A stretch of 64,000 nt of DNA from Rosa chinensis (Eukaryota; Streptophyta; Magnoliopsida; Rosales; Rosaceae), in NCBI RefSeq assembly GCF_002994745.2, contig NC_037089.1:14464141-14528140 (forward strand), written 5' to 3'. A model generated the notes under the pieces. That model was not told where the DNA came from. It worked only from the letters and a program-made list of their open reading frames with translations, and made no database searches. This document shows, one piece after another, positions 36,225-47,739 of the stretch. Within the stretch, counting starts at the first letter, position 1; the number at the start of each line of letters is the position of its first letter. The position numbers and the translations under genes are program-made.

Positions 36225-38652
36225 TCATCGAACATGATTAACACTAAAATCAGAATAGCCTTGCAACAATTGCGTAACTTCCTCAATCAACAAATTCATA
36301 GTAGACAAATCTTGAGAAGGAGAGTTAATAGCTTGAACCAAAAGTGAGCAATCACTTTTGAAAATTACCTCTTCATGGTGCAAAGACTGGGCTAGCAGAA
36401 TGCCGTCTTGAAGTGCTAATAGTTTGGCAAGAAATGGTGATCGATGTGAGTAGAGCATATGGCTTCATCTGTCTAGCTATGAAACTACCCTCATCATTAT
36501 GCAGAACACAACCCATTCCACCCGGTCTGGAAGACCTTGATATGCTCCATTGCAATTCATTTTATACCGGCATGTTGTTGGAGCAGTCTAACGTGCAGGT
36601 TGCTGGCTTTGCCTGTGTGGGCTAGCATTATACTTCTTAAAATCTTCATACCATCCAACAGTTAACAATAAAGTTTCAGACGCATGTTTTCTTTTCTGCT
36701 TGAGCATTCCTATTCTTCCATATCCCCCAAAGCAACCTCAAAACCTTGTTTAGCTCTTCTTTAGATAGTGTCGGTACTATGGCCAAAAACCAATCTTGAA
36801 TAGAAGCAATGGCCGGCCCTTGTCAACTCACACCAGCTCTACTCCACACCTCACTTGCATATGGGAAATTAACGAACAAGTGCAAACTGTCTTCATAATT
36901 ATGAGCACATAAACTACAATCCAAAGCACTATTATAGCCTTTAGTACTAAGGCTAACCCGAGTAGGCAGAATATTGCTCACCAATCTCCATGCATGCAAA
37001 GCCACCTTATGGGTACTTTAGCACTCCAAATTTCCTTCCACACCACCCGCAAGGGATCCATAGGGGGTTTAGGAGCAAGGACCAAGCCAAGTGCCAAGTC
37101 TTTTGCTATATAGTATGCACTATTAGTTGTAAAGAAGCCCTTTTTGTTAAAATGCCAAACCTACCTGTCACCACCGGTACTCCGGCTTAGCGGTATGCTG
37201 AGTATCAACTCAATATCAGCTTGATTGAAGTGTCTCTGAATGATGTTTAAATCTCAAGTTCAAGTAACATGATCAATAAGCTCCGCAACAAATCTAGGAG
37301 CATCTCGAGAAGGTGGAGAAGATGGGCACCGAGGATATACATCAGGAATCCAATTATGCTTCCATATTTCTACATGAGACCCATCACCAACCTACCATCT
37401 TAGCCCTTGAAGAAGTACTTGGCGTGCTTCTCAAATACTGCACTAAGATAAAGAAGGTGTATTCCCCAACTCAGCATTCTCATACTCATTATTTGGAAAG
37501 TAAATAGCCTTGTACAACCTTTGTATAAGAGAATCTGGAGTTTGCGGCAATCTCCAACTTTATTTTGCAAGCATAGCTAAATTAAACCAGTGTAGATTTT
37601 TAAAACCCATACCATCATCCTGCTTCGAAATACACAAACGCTTCCAAGACCTCCAGTGGATTTTATTCTTTAATTTCCTCTGAGTCGCCTCACCAGAACC
37701 CCTCACATAACTGATCCAAGTCATCTCATAACCCCACTGGCAGCTTGTAACAGTTCATCACATATATTGGGACAAATTGCCCCACTGCTTTGATTAATAT
37801 CTCCTTGCCAGCACCACTTAACAACTTAGTTAGCTGTCCAACTCACCACCTTCTTCGTAAGTTTTTCTTTCAAATAACTAAATATAGCTAATTTTTTCCT
37901 GCCTACATGTGTGGTAGTCTCAAATACCTATCATGTTTATCCACACGCTTCAATCCCAACATACTGGCCAGAAATTCCTATCTATGCATATCCATTCCCC
38001 GACTAAAAGCCACTTCGCTCTTTTGCAGATTTACATGCTGCCCTAAAGCAATTTCATATGTGTGCAAAATATTTCAGAACTGCTGGCATTCTTCCTTAGT
38101 CCCAGTCCCAAACAAAAAACTATCATCCGCAAAGAGCAGCTGATGGAAAACCGGTGCATGAGAATTAATTTGAATACCTTCCAACCACTGATGATGTACA
38201 AAATTTTCAATCAAAGTCAGATCCTCTCCACACAAAATGAACAAATATGGTGATAGTAGATCTCCTTGCCTGATGCCCCTAGTTGGCTTCACATAGCCTC
38301 GAACTTCCCTATTTAACATAAAAGAATAACTCACTGTTTTGATGTTTGTCATTATCAACTCCACCCATGCCTAAGCAAAACCCAACTTGAAAAGCATATT
38401 TTTAGGAAGTTCCATTCAAGTTTGTCATAAGCCTTACTAATATCCAACTTCAAGGAAAAGTGTTATGCTAACCCCCTTCTCTCATTATATAAGAAATGAG
38501 TTACCTTTGTTGCCACTAATGTATTAATAGAAATCAACTGGCCCGGGACAAAGCACTCTACAATAGAGAAATATCTTCCCTAACAATCCTTTTAGGCACC
38601 TATTTGCCAATACTTTCAAGCAAATATGATAAAGAACGTTACATAGAGCTAT

Positions 38653-38685
<33 letters not shown>

Positions 38686-40044
38686 AAGTCTATCATATCC
38701 TTTGGCTCTTGTACTTTCGGAATCATTGTTATATGAGTAAAATTAACCTCATGAATCAGAGTAACAGAGGTTAAAAAAGATCGGACCGCATTGCAAACAT
38801 CACTTCTAACAGTACTCTAATACTTTGGAAGAAAAATGAAGACATTCCATCAGGGTCAGGCGACTTAGATGGATGCATTTGAAAAGAAGCTGCTCTAATC
38901 TCCTCATCAGTATACACGGTTAACGGCTCTTGGTTCATTTCATTCGTTACTCTTGGAGTCACTGTGTCTAGAATCAGGTTCAAGGCCAATTCATTTGTAC
39001 CTTCTGTTGAAAACATTTTGCAGTAATAGCTACTCACAACCTTCTCAATTTGGTTAGCCTCTGTCACCCAACTTCCATTGTCATCAAATAACCCTTTAAT
39101 AGTGTCACGCTATCTCCGATTTGATGCCCTCCGGTGGAAATATACAGTATTTCTATCACCTGACTTCAACCATATTTCTTTTGATCGTTGACTCCAGATG
39201 GTCTCCTCTTGAGTCAATAGTTTCTGAAGACGAATATTCAGTGCTTGTTTTTCCTGGTTCATAGCAGAGTCAAACGGTGCCTAGCTCTAACATTTCATTT
39301 AACCGTGCCCTAACTGCCCGCATTTCAGCTTGATGAAACTGAAACGTATCACACTGCCAAGTATTAAGAGTAGCACCAGTATTAAGGATCTTCTAACAAA
39401 CTTTGCTCATATGATCACCCTCCGTTACTCCTTGCCAACCATTCTTCATATGCAGCATGTTGTGCCCAAAATTGCTCAACCCAGAATAACCTCTTCTTTC
39501 TTCCAACTTACAGACTTGGAGATGCACACACTTTAACCAATAATGGACTATGATATGAGTGAATGGGGTGTAAATGCGTCATTGTGGAGTGATTGAACAT
39601 GCGCCTCAGTCCATCAGTCCAGAGACTACGATCAAGCCGTTCCTTGGTTTGATAGTCAGACCACGTAAATGGACTACCTCTAAAGTACCCCATGTCGATC
39701 AAGGAGCAGTCCATCACACACTCACAAAAAGCTTGCATCTGGAGTGGTCTTCTTTCCCCTCCTCCAGTTTTCTCTGATCATTCAAGGATCTCATTAAAGT
39801 CCCCGCAAATCAACCATGGCAAAGATGATTGACTTGCAAGCCTCCTCTTCAACGCCCAGGTCTCCCTTCGATCCCTAGTCTGTGCGTAACCATATATCCT
39901 CCCCTAGGCTCCAATTGACACATCCAAATGACTAGTAGAATATCTTTCCTCCTCCCTTTTTTGCTCACTCATGGGAGTTACGCACATGCAAAGGAATCGT
40001 TCATCCATAACATGGCGATTCCAGGCCAAAACTCGAAAAGCCAT
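36225..40044 (-). pseudogene. LINE ORF2 remnants: endonuclease, reverse transcriptase, zf-RVT, RNase H
   Basis: Reading starts at ATG 40044 with MAFRVLAWNRHV, the start of the APE-type endonuclease. 39738-39508 gives RGSPFTWSDYQTKERLDRSL. 38364-38074 gives the reverse transcriptase core with GIRQGDLLSPYLF and the catalytic FADD. 37005-36823 gives a zf-RVT segment (LCAHNYEDSLHLF), and 36555-36225 an RNase H piece. Numerous stops and frameshifts separate them. A run of 42 G (C on the coding strand) lies inside the reverse transcriptase region. Confidence 0.88.
38653..38694. repeat. Homopolymer run of 42 G
   Basis: Forty-two uninterrupted G residues, flanked by GAGCTAT and TAAGTCTATC, inside the decayed LINE. 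The true length in the genome may differ, because such tracts are difficult to sequence and assemble. Confidence 0.9.
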
Positions 40045-40172
40045 GCCGTCTCAGACCACCTTGCGTGCACCACTTTCTGGTTTCTCATAGCGGAGCTCTA
40101 CTAGGGTTATGAGGTTTTGTTTCAAGTTCCCATTTTGTTTTTGGTTTTTTTTTTTTTTTATGCATCTTCTTC

Positions 40173-40667
40173 TGTTTGATACAATTGAATTATTGATATA
40201 TCTTCTTCTGTTAAATGTGGATTCAATTTGATTGATTTTTGTATTAGTATTTTTTTCGAAAGGTAATATTATTAAGCGTGAGGCTATTGCCACCTTACCA
40301 TTTTCTTAGTTCGCCCTACAAACATTTGAATTATTGAAAAACTATATTACCCAAGTGCAAAATGACTAATAAGTACACTAATTTTCTAAAATCTAAATTG
40401 TAAGGAAAACTAAATACATAACCAAGTAATGAATTACAGAGACTATTTAATTTCTCATTGGATAACATCAATCCTCATTTTCTCCATCCAAATTTGAATT
40501 AATTACTATTTATTTTTTGTTACCTCCTCATCGTTAATTCGCTATTCAATTCACAAAATCATTAGTGTTTCATCAAAATCTTTGCTATCCCTTTGTGAAC
40601 ACCGAAAGTAAAAATTTAAAACACGAAAAAAAAAAATTTATTCTGGCTCATAGTTATTAGCTTACTA
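40173..40667. other. Intergenic DNA between two LINE-type insertions
   Basis: AT-rich, with a repeated GATACAATTGAATTATTGATA-like unit at the left edge. No gene recognised. Confidence 0.5.
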
Positions 40668-40682
40668 ATCTTTTGACATGGA

Positions 40683-41814
40683 AGCAGAATACCAATATTT
40701 TAGTGTTGTTTTAGGTCGTGGGCTATCCATCTACGTCTGTCACAAACAGGCTGCTAGGGTTTGACAGAACGCCGCCGATGGGTGGGAGTTTCTGTAATCT
40801 TCTTCATCTCCGATGGAGAACACTGTCGGCGCTTCCCCTGGCGTCATATACCTCGAGAGCGGTGCAAACCGTCTCTTCTTTCTTTTCGTTTTGCTCCATG
40901 AAGGTGTGGTCTTCGTCTTCTTTGGTGGTGGTGAATCGTGATTTTCTCCATCTCTCTCAAGTCTCCACGACCTGGGAACCATTGTTGAATTCAGTCTGGC
41001 GAACTAGTGAGGGTGGTTGGCTACCTTTCGATGGAAAAAGGGAGGTCTTGGGTAGGATCCGGATTTGGGATCCAGGTTCTTTGAAGGCGGCAGAAAATCC
41101 AAATGGCGGAGGTCGTTGGCTGCTGGTTTCCGACGTTTTCTTGGCGGCGGTGGACAATTGTTGGCGGCGAGATTTTCTGTCAGAATTGAAGGGTTTGGCT
41201 GCTGTGGGTTTGCCATCGAGTTGTTTGAGGCTGTGGATGATTCTCTCAAGCGAGCGGCGGCGGCACTACAAGTGGAATTTGTCCAGCGTGGTAGTGTGCG
41301 GGGTACTAGTGTTGGGTTTTGGTGTGCAGGCGGCAGCAGGGCTTGTTACCATGACAAGTTAATTGCAAGGAGCTGACCTAATGCGGCTTGGGCTCAAGTC
41401 TGTTATTTGGATTTGGGCCTGAGACTTTTTGGGTGGTCTATAGCAATAGAAATTGGGCTGACTAAGTCTTGGATCCGGATCTGGGATTTGAGTGGTTTTT
41501 CTATTAAAACTTGGGATCCGGGACGACTCTCGATTCTATATCCAATCTTTTATTTTGTTTGGGATCAATACCCTCGAGGAACTGCTGGGATTATTGGTAT
41601 GAGGTTGTCAGTGAGTTTACTAATGGATGCTGTGGAAAAATTTTATTGTAAGTTTCTTATTAGTTTACTCTCCCCTGAGCTGCACTCAATAGGTGGAGTG
41701 GTATTGCGTTTAGCGATATCTCTTTTTGACCGCACCATAGGGGCGGGTCACTGTGTAATATTGCTTCTACCATATTGAATAAAAATGTTTGACCTCCTTC
41801 AACTCAAAAAAAAA
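40683..41814 (+). mobile_element. Non-LTR retroposon with 15-bp target duplication
   Basis: ATCTTTTGACATGGA occurs at 40668-40682 and 41815-41829. The insert ends with AATAAAAATGTTTGACC and then a poly-A run. It is much richer in G+C than its surroundings and contains an open frame of 214 residues (40718-41362) with no recognised domain. The terminal structure is that of a LINE-mediated insertion: an internally deleted LINE, a non-autonomous derivative or a retrocopy of an unknown transcript. The opening GGGCTATCC...CTAGGGTTTGACAG resembles LINE 5' leaders, so a LINE derivative is favoured. Confidence 0.7.
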
Positions 41815-41829
41815 ATCTTTTGACATGGA

Positions 41830-42404
41830 TTGAAATAGACGAACACTGAAACTGAACGAAAAAAATTAAAGTAAATCAAATTGTGATTTTATTAGGAAAC
41901 TTTAATATTATATATTTTTTAATGGTATAACTTAAATGAGAGATTTTTGTTAAATTTTTTTTTAATTGAGTATGTCATATAAGTATATTTTTGGAAAGAA
42001 AAATGGGTTAGAAAAGTAAATTTAATAATTGAAATTAAAATATAGGGTGTAATGAGTAAATAGGGTGAATAAAGAAAATGGAAGAGTGACAATAATCCCA
42101 CCCTATTATTAATGGTTCAAATTATAAAAAGACTTATCTAAAATTTGTTTCTCACCCAGAGTGAACATATAAATTTTCGTGTTAAAACTAAGAGACAGAA
42201 TGAACAAAAACATGGTTCATTCGAAGACGTCACGGTAAAATTGGAATGATGCAGAGTGAACAAAAGATTTGAGTTTGGAATTGGATCAAAATAAAACGAG
42301 GCCCAAAACGGGACGCGAGAAAAGGCCCACTGAGAAAGGGTTCGATTTACTTCACTTTCGTCCGTGCGAAAACAGTTAAACATGGCTTTTGCAGGCATGA
42401 CCGG
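41830..42404. other. Intergenic DNA, distal upstream region of the COR413 gene
   Basis: AT-rich up to about 42290, then GC-richer toward the gene. No coding evidence. Confidence 0.5.
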
Positions 42405-42444
42405 CACGTGTGGTTTGGCCATGGGTAAGGTAAGATAACACGTG
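42405..42444 (+). promoter_or_regulatory. Two G-box/ABRE-type elements upstream of the COR413 gene
   Basis: CACGTG occurs at 42405-42410 (GGCACGTGTGG) and 42439-42444 (ACACGTGAC), 34 bp apart and about 160-200 bp before the ATG. CACGTG with these flanks matches abscisic-acid response elements bound by bZIP factors, and paired copies are typical of ABA- and stress-responsive promoters. No CCGAC cold-response core was noticed nearby. Function is inferred from motif and position. Confidence 0.55.
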
Positions 42445-42606
42445 ACAAAAGAAGGACCTCGAAAGCCGAACTCTTGACCTTCCAGTCCTTCTGTAGACCC
42501 AACCTCGTACACTGTTGGCAGAATTTGGGGAATAGAATAATCCACAGCACACTCAACAAAGCACAAAGCCAAGAAAGTTTAAATCTTGGAGGGTCTGAAG
42601 CTGGAA

Positions 42607-43949
42607 ATGGGTTTTGCTGAGTTCATGGGGTTTGAAGGAGGAGGAGGAGTTGGATCCAGTGGAGCTCGTGATAGCTTTCAATGGGGTGGAACCATCTTTG
42701 CCTTGTTAGTCACTCTCACTCACTACCCAATTATTCATTTTTATTTTTACTTTATGCCTTCTAGCTGGTTAAATTTAGTGCCCACCTCATGAAGTTTTGT
42801 TTTACTGCTAAATTCAGTTCAATATGTTGGGTTTTTGTTGATTTGCTAGGTCTTGTTTCTTGTTAGAATGACCCATGCATGGCTGAATCATGAGATTTGA
42901 ACTTGTCTTCGTGATCAGCTTCCTGTATGATGATTTGAGTGCAGTGTACTAATTGAACTGCTGACTGCATCAAACACTCTGAAGCACTAGTTATTGAGTT
43001 TGACTGATTCAATGGTACAACAAACATAGAGGGCATACTACTTTGTGAAATTCGTATGATTTGTAGTGTGTATAACAGAATTTACTGTTGTTGCAATATC
43101 CTCAATTGTTCATTGGAAGTGCTAATGATGATAGTGTGTTGGTTGGAATTGCACATTGTTCACTTGATCCCTTTTTGCGTAATTTTGTTGTCTACAAACT
43201 GTTATGCTTCTCAGTTTGATTGATTGCTTCTTTAGGACCTTCAGATAGACTAGCATTTGAGTTGTTCTCAATATTCAAATGTAGTTTTTCTGTTTTGGAT
43301 ACATCTCTGACTTCACTCTTTTTGTGAATCTTACACTTTTATGCAGAATTTTGCTAATCTTGAACCGAACAGGGTGCAGATCAGGCATGCAAAGTAACTT
43401 TCTTGTAATGTATTTGTTTACAAGCTTCCCGACAGTGTTGTTTAAAATTCTGAGGTGCTTGCTATATTCCTTTTATATTTCCTGTTTTATGTATATGACC
43501 ACATATCCACTAAGCTTACGAATCAAAGTATGCAGGGGACAGTTCGGCTATTGGGTTTCATTTCTTGCTGTTTCTGCAAACCTCTTCTTTCCGCAAACTT
43601 TTCCAGGTTTCTTTTATCTTGTTTTCATTTTATTCCTATTATATGAATGTATTGCTATGTTAGACTTTCACTTTCTGATAATTATGTATATATATATGCA
43701 GTTTCTCGTTTTCTCCTATTTGTGGTCACACCTACTTGGGTGGCTAATGGACTGCGTGATAGTATTGTGGGTGGCATCTTTTGTCTAATTATTGGAGTTC
43801 TAGTTGTCATAACAGCGATTCAAGGAATTGGAGGTTTTAGTGATTGTTTTAGTAATTGTGGATGCAATTGTCATTGCTTTGCATACTGTCTTAGTATAGG
43901 ATTTATCTTCTTCTTTACAATTTTGTATCTGTGCTCAGAAACTTGGTAG
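42607..43949 (+). CDS. COR413-family cold-regulated membrane protein
   Basis: Four exons, 42607-42704, 43347-43454, 43536-43606 and 43702-43949, all with GT-AG borders and consistent phase; 174 residues. Recognised by the family core: ALILLILNRTGCRSGMQSN, FPTVLFKILRGQFGYW, NLFFPQTFP and GLRDSIVGGIFCLIIGV, which parallel the LLILDRTNWRTN, GEVGKWIAF, LFFPRHFPDW and RDSWVG blocks of COR413 plasma-membrane proteins. It is mainly hydrophobic, with about five membrane segments. Family members are induced by cold and ABA and are thought to stabilise membranes. It is shorter than typical COR413-PM (about 200): the N-terminus lacks the usual ~45-residue lead, and the C-terminus after GGFSDCFS is Cys-rich and atypical. 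It could be a divergent or N-terminally incomplete copy. Confidence 0.82.
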
Positions 43950-44757
43950 AAAATAGAGTTCAAATTGATACAATCAGTACATTCTAAATCGTTTCTGGTG
44001 CATGTGCGGACTCAGTAATGTTAATATCTGTTATTTACCAGCAAAGAATGTATTCTTTGAGGACTTATACCCCATGTTGATATTGTTAGACTATCGAATT
44101 ACAATGCAACATATGTTTCCAATTGTCTCGCTGGAGAACATTGCCACATATATTTAGTTATCTTGCGACGACTGTCAATCTCAATGAGGCACTCTAATTG
44201 CCATTAGGCCTGTAATAAGCTGTAACTTTTGCAGGGGGTGAAAAAAGACAAGACTGTAATTCTTAGGTTAATATAACTTGTGAAAATGATGACCGTTCTC
44301 GTTCAAGTTCAGCCAACCCTTTGCCGATAACAGGGGGCGCCGTAATGTTGTCACTTGTCACCAAGAAGTTCTTATTTATTGGTTGCGTTTCAAACAAACT
44401 CACTCTTATAAAGAAATATATCTATTGTAACTTGATCAGCACTGCTCAAAAATTAAATTTTCTGATTACGTACTTTTATTTCACGAATCCAATCCATGAT
44501 GTACCAAATCAATTATTCAAATCCCATTCTGCTCATACTTTATACAAGGAACGCTAATGATGGGAACCTTGCCAACCAACAAGACAAAGTCAACTAGCCA
44601 ATGTTGTTTGTATTACATAATGCCATGAATTCAACATGATTTGCTTACCAGGAAGTTTCATAGCTTCCTTTTTAGATTAGTCCTTTTCATGAAACCCAAT
44701 CAACCTCAGAATACATTCCATGCTGATCAACCTCCATACACTTTCAAATCAAGCAAA
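43950..44757. other. Spacer between the COR413 and LYK genes
   Basis: AT-rich, presumably the 3' UTR of the former and promoter of the latter. In-frame codons continue upstream of 44758, with an ATG at 44689. The signal peptide begins only at 44758, so that start was chosen. Confidence 0.55.
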
Positions 44758-46734
44758 ATGAGTTTCCTTCCTCTCACATCATCTATCATCATTCTCGCCA
44801 ATTTTTGTTGCATTTCTGTGATCCTTGCTCAGCAGCCTTATGAAGGACAAGCCTTCACAGATTGTTACAATCCAAACGTGTCGAAATCCCTTTTCGGATA
44901 CAGCTGCAATGGCTTCAACAGAAGTTGCCAAACTTACCTCACCTTCAGATCACAGCCTCCTTACACCACTGTTTCTTCCATCGCCAATATGTTGGCTTCT
45001 GACCCATCTCAGCTTGCAGAAATCAACTCGGTTTCTGAGTCCGCAACATTTGCGACAAACCAGTTGGTGCTTGTTCCAGTCACCTGTTCTTGCTCAGGTC
45101 AGTACTATCAGCTAAACACATCTCATGTTGTTGTTCATGGTGATACATTTTTAGTAATTGGAAACAATACATTTCAAGGCCTCTCAACTTGTCAAGCTAT
45201 GATGCAGCAGAACAGTAATCTCACCACAAAGAATTTGTATACTGGTACTAGACTCAGTGTTCCCCTTAGATGTGCTTGTCCCACTAAGAACCAAACTGAT
45301 TTGGGAATCAATTATCTCATGAGTTACTTAGTAACAACTGGTGATTATGTTTCAAAGATTAGTGATAGATTTGATGCAGATACAGGAAGGACTCTTGAAG
45401 CCAATGAGCTTTCAGAGCAATTCCCTAACATTTATCCCTTCACCACACTCTTAGTTCCTTTAAAAAACCCTCCATCTAGTTCACAAACCATAGAGCCACC
45501 TTCATCATCACCGCCATCACCTCCGGCTTTCCCTCCAGCTGCCTCGAAGAACTCAAAGAAAACATGGGTTTATGTAGTCGCTGGGGCTATTGGAGGAGGT
45601 GGTGTTGTTCTGGTAATAGGCTTCCTCATCTTCTTCACATTCTTCCGCAGAAGAAGTAAGAAGAAGACTGATACAGTTGTTGTATCGGAAAGCTTTGAGG
45701 CGCTTGAGAAACCAGTACAGAAAATAGGGGATGAAGATTCTGAATCTCAGGACTTTTTAGAGTCTATATCTAGAGACATAGCTCACATGGCTCTATCCCT
45801 CAAAGTTTACAAATTTGAGGAACTGCAAAGTGCAACAGAGAACTTCAGCTCCAGTTGTTTGATCAAAGGATCTGTTTTTCGCGGCATATTTGGTGGGGAT
45901 GTGGCTGCAATCAAGAAAATGAATGGGAATGTGTCCAAAGAAATCAATTTGCTAAACAAAATCAACCATTCTAATCTGATTCGTCTCTCCGGGGTTTGCT
46001 TTAATGATGGTCATTGGTATCTGATATATGAGTACGCTGTCAATGGACCCTTGAGTAATTGGATTTACTTTGAAGACAATGATGGGAAGATTTTGAGTTG
46101 GACACAAAGAGTGCAGATTATGTTGGATGTGGCCTCAGGGCTTAATTATCTGCACAGCTTCACCACTCCTCCTCATGTCCACAAGGATATAAAGAGCAGT
46201 AACATTCTTCTTGACAGTGATTTCAGGGCCAAGATTGCGAATTTTGGTCTAGCAAGGTCAGCTGGTGCGCAAGACGGTCACTTTTCTTTGACGAATCACA
46301 TTGTTGGAACGATAGGGTACATGGCTCCTGAGTACTTAGAAAATGGTTTGATCTCCACAAAGCTTGATGTCTACGCATTTGGGGCACTCATGTTGGAATT
46401 ACTCACCGGAAAAGAGGTTGCGGTGCTTTTTGAACAAAATGTGCACTTGTCTGATATACTGAACTCTTTGCTTAACAATGAAGATGGAGGACAGAGTTTG
46501 CGGCAGTTCATGGATCCTGCTTTGCAAGAGAATTATCCTCAAGAGTTTGCTAGTTTTGTGATCAGGTTGATTGATAGTTGCTTGAAGAAAAACCCAGGAT
46601 CTCGCCCAGACATGAATGAGATGGTGCAGTTTCTCTCAAGAACCATGAGTAATTCGCTGACTTGGGAATTGTCAAGCAACACCTCAGGCTACCAAGGTTC
46701 AGCGGGAGTTCTTGATGGTACAGAAACTGGATAA
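44758..46734 (+). CDS. LysM receptor-like kinase of the LYK4/LYK5 type (probable pseudokinase)
   Basis: Single exon, 658 residues, matching LYK5-type length and lack of introns. Residues 1-25 are a signal peptide (SSIIILANFCCISVILA). The ectodomain has the LysM signature with paired cysteines (CNGFNRSCQTYLTFRSQPPY, CSCS, CACP). A Pro/Ser-rich stalk leads to a membrane segment at about 270-296, then an RRRSKKK stop-transfer and a kinase-like domain from about 348. The beta-3 lysine (VAAIKKM, K386) and catalytic-loop Asp (HVHKD, D477) are kept. DFG reads NFG (N495) and the Gly-rich loop is GSVFRG, so catalysis is unlikely, as in LYK4/LYK5. These proteins bind chitin oligomers and signal through CERK1 at the plasma membrane; that ligand is inferred here. 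Confidence 0.95.
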   Translation: MSFLPLTSSIIILANFCCISVILAQQPYEGQAFTDCYNPNVSKSLFGYSCNGFNRSCQTYLTFRSQPPYTTVSSIANMLASDPSQLAEINSVSESATFATNQLVLVPVTCSCSGQYYQLNTSHVVVHGDTFLVIGNNTFQGLSTCQAMMQQNSNLTTKNLYTGTRLSVPLRCACPTKNQTDLGINYLMSYLVTTGDYVSKISDRFDADTGRTLEANELSEQFPNIYPFTTLLVPLKNPPSSSQTIEPPSSSPPSPPAFPPAASKNSKKTWVYVVAGAIGGGGVVLVIGFLIFFTFFRRRSKKKTDTVVVSESFEALEKPVQKIGDEDSESQDFLESISRDIAHMALSLKVYKFEELQSATENFSSSCLIKGSVFRGIFGGDVAAIKKMNGNVSKEINLLNKINHSNLIRLSGVCFNDGHWYLIYEYAVNGPLSNWIYFEDNDGKILSWTQRVQIMLDVASGLNYLHSFTTPPHVHKDIKSSNILLDSDFRAKIANFGLARSAGAQDGHFSLTNHIVGTIGYMAPEYLENGLISTKLDVYAFGALMLELLTGKEVAVLFEQNVHLSDILNSLLNNEDGGQSLRQFMDPALQENYPQEFASFVIRLIDSCLKKNPGSRPDMNEMVQFLSRTMSNSLTWELSSNTSGYQGSAGVLDGTETG

Positions 46735-47020
46735 GATCTCATTCAACTCAGATAAAATTTCGACTACTACTATTCTTTTCATGTTGTAGTGACAAATTAT
46801 TGAGTTTAGTTTTGTATTATACATCTCTTTTTAGGCCATTGGAACAGTGTCTATCAACTGCTACTAGAAAAAAAATTGTTAAATAGGGCAGAGATACGCA
46901 TTACCAATATTTTACATTTGGAATAATGTATCACTACATGGATTTTGAAGTTACTAAAATGATTCATTCAATAGACTAGAATATTATAAGTATTTCGAGA
47001 AACAAAACAGAAATGATTAT

Positions 47021-47691
47021 TGTTACCTAGTTGGGCCTCCAAATTTGATATTTAGATCTCCTATTTTTTTCAATTATTATGTCATATGAAAAAATTACAA
47101 ATAAGAACAAAGTGAGAAAAAAAAAATTACTCTTCTTACCTCCTCAAATATAACATTCAATTAAATTATTTTTTTCTTTTTCTAGAATTTCCTTATATTG
47201 CCATATAGTTTTATAATTTACCTAAAACAATTAAATAAAAATAATAATTTCTATACATGACCCATCATTTACTATAAAAGTAAATTCAAAACAATCTGAT
47301 TTTGAATTTTCTTAAACTAAATTAACTAAATATTATGATATAGTTATTACTCAATCTTCCAACCCAAAACTCTTAAAATCCTTCTTTTGGAAAATTCAAA
47401 GGGATTCTAGCAAAATATTAAAATCAAGAACCAACCCTCTGATTAATTTTGATGGAGGAGAGACATACTCATAAGAGAGCAATATCATGTGATTTTGATT
47501 CATTCTTATTCTCGTGGTTGAAGATAGAGATAAAAAGTAGAGTAACAGATTATTATATCCTATGTTCAAGGGTGTTTTGGTAAAAATAAGGAGGTCTACT
47601 TAGCTTTTCAAGTATTCTAAAAAGTAAATTAGAGGTGTACTAAGTATAGGAGGTCCAAATAGCAAATTTGGAGGTCCAACTAGAACCACCC
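47021..47691. mobile_element. Non-autonomous hAT-type element (family member 2, inverted)
   Basis: Reverse-complement relative of the element at 25171-25917. It begins ACCTAGTTGGGCCTCC and ends GGTCCAACTAGAACCACCC, with shared interior phrases such as CTCATAAGAGAGCAATAT. The left terminus is mutated and no matching duplication is evident, so it is older or has been trimmed. Confidence 0.75.
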
Positions 47692-47739
47692 TATCTTAAT
47701 TTGAAGAAATGATGTCTTAACTTTTGTTTAACTACTAGA

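Larger units (their letters stand above)
36060..40159 (-). mobile_element. Near full-length, decayed LINE with 13-bp target duplication
   Basis: ATGCATCTTCTTC flanks the element at 36047-36059 and 40160-40172. On the minus strand the element ends in an A-rich tail with TAAA repeats. Its coding remnants run endonuclease, reverse transcriptase, zf-RVT, RNase H, the order of plant L1-type ORF2. A separate ORF1 was not found. The duplication lies in a locally repetitive stretch (GATACAATTGAATTATTGAT-like units), so its exact length is less certain. Confidence 0.82.

Noticed and set aside
43324..43788. 154-codon open frame read as one exon
   Set aside because: It reads through two introns of the COR413 gene; the spliced model restores the family motifs in order.
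44641..44757. Longer start for the LysM receptor
   Set aside because: The extended frame opens at a TTG, and the ATG at 44689 would place about 23 non-hydrophobic residues before the signal peptide. The ATG at 44758 begins a normal secretion signal.
46855..46880. CACTA-like end (CTACTAGAAAAA)
   Set aside because: The first bases do not match CACTA and no subterminal repeats or partner end accompany it.
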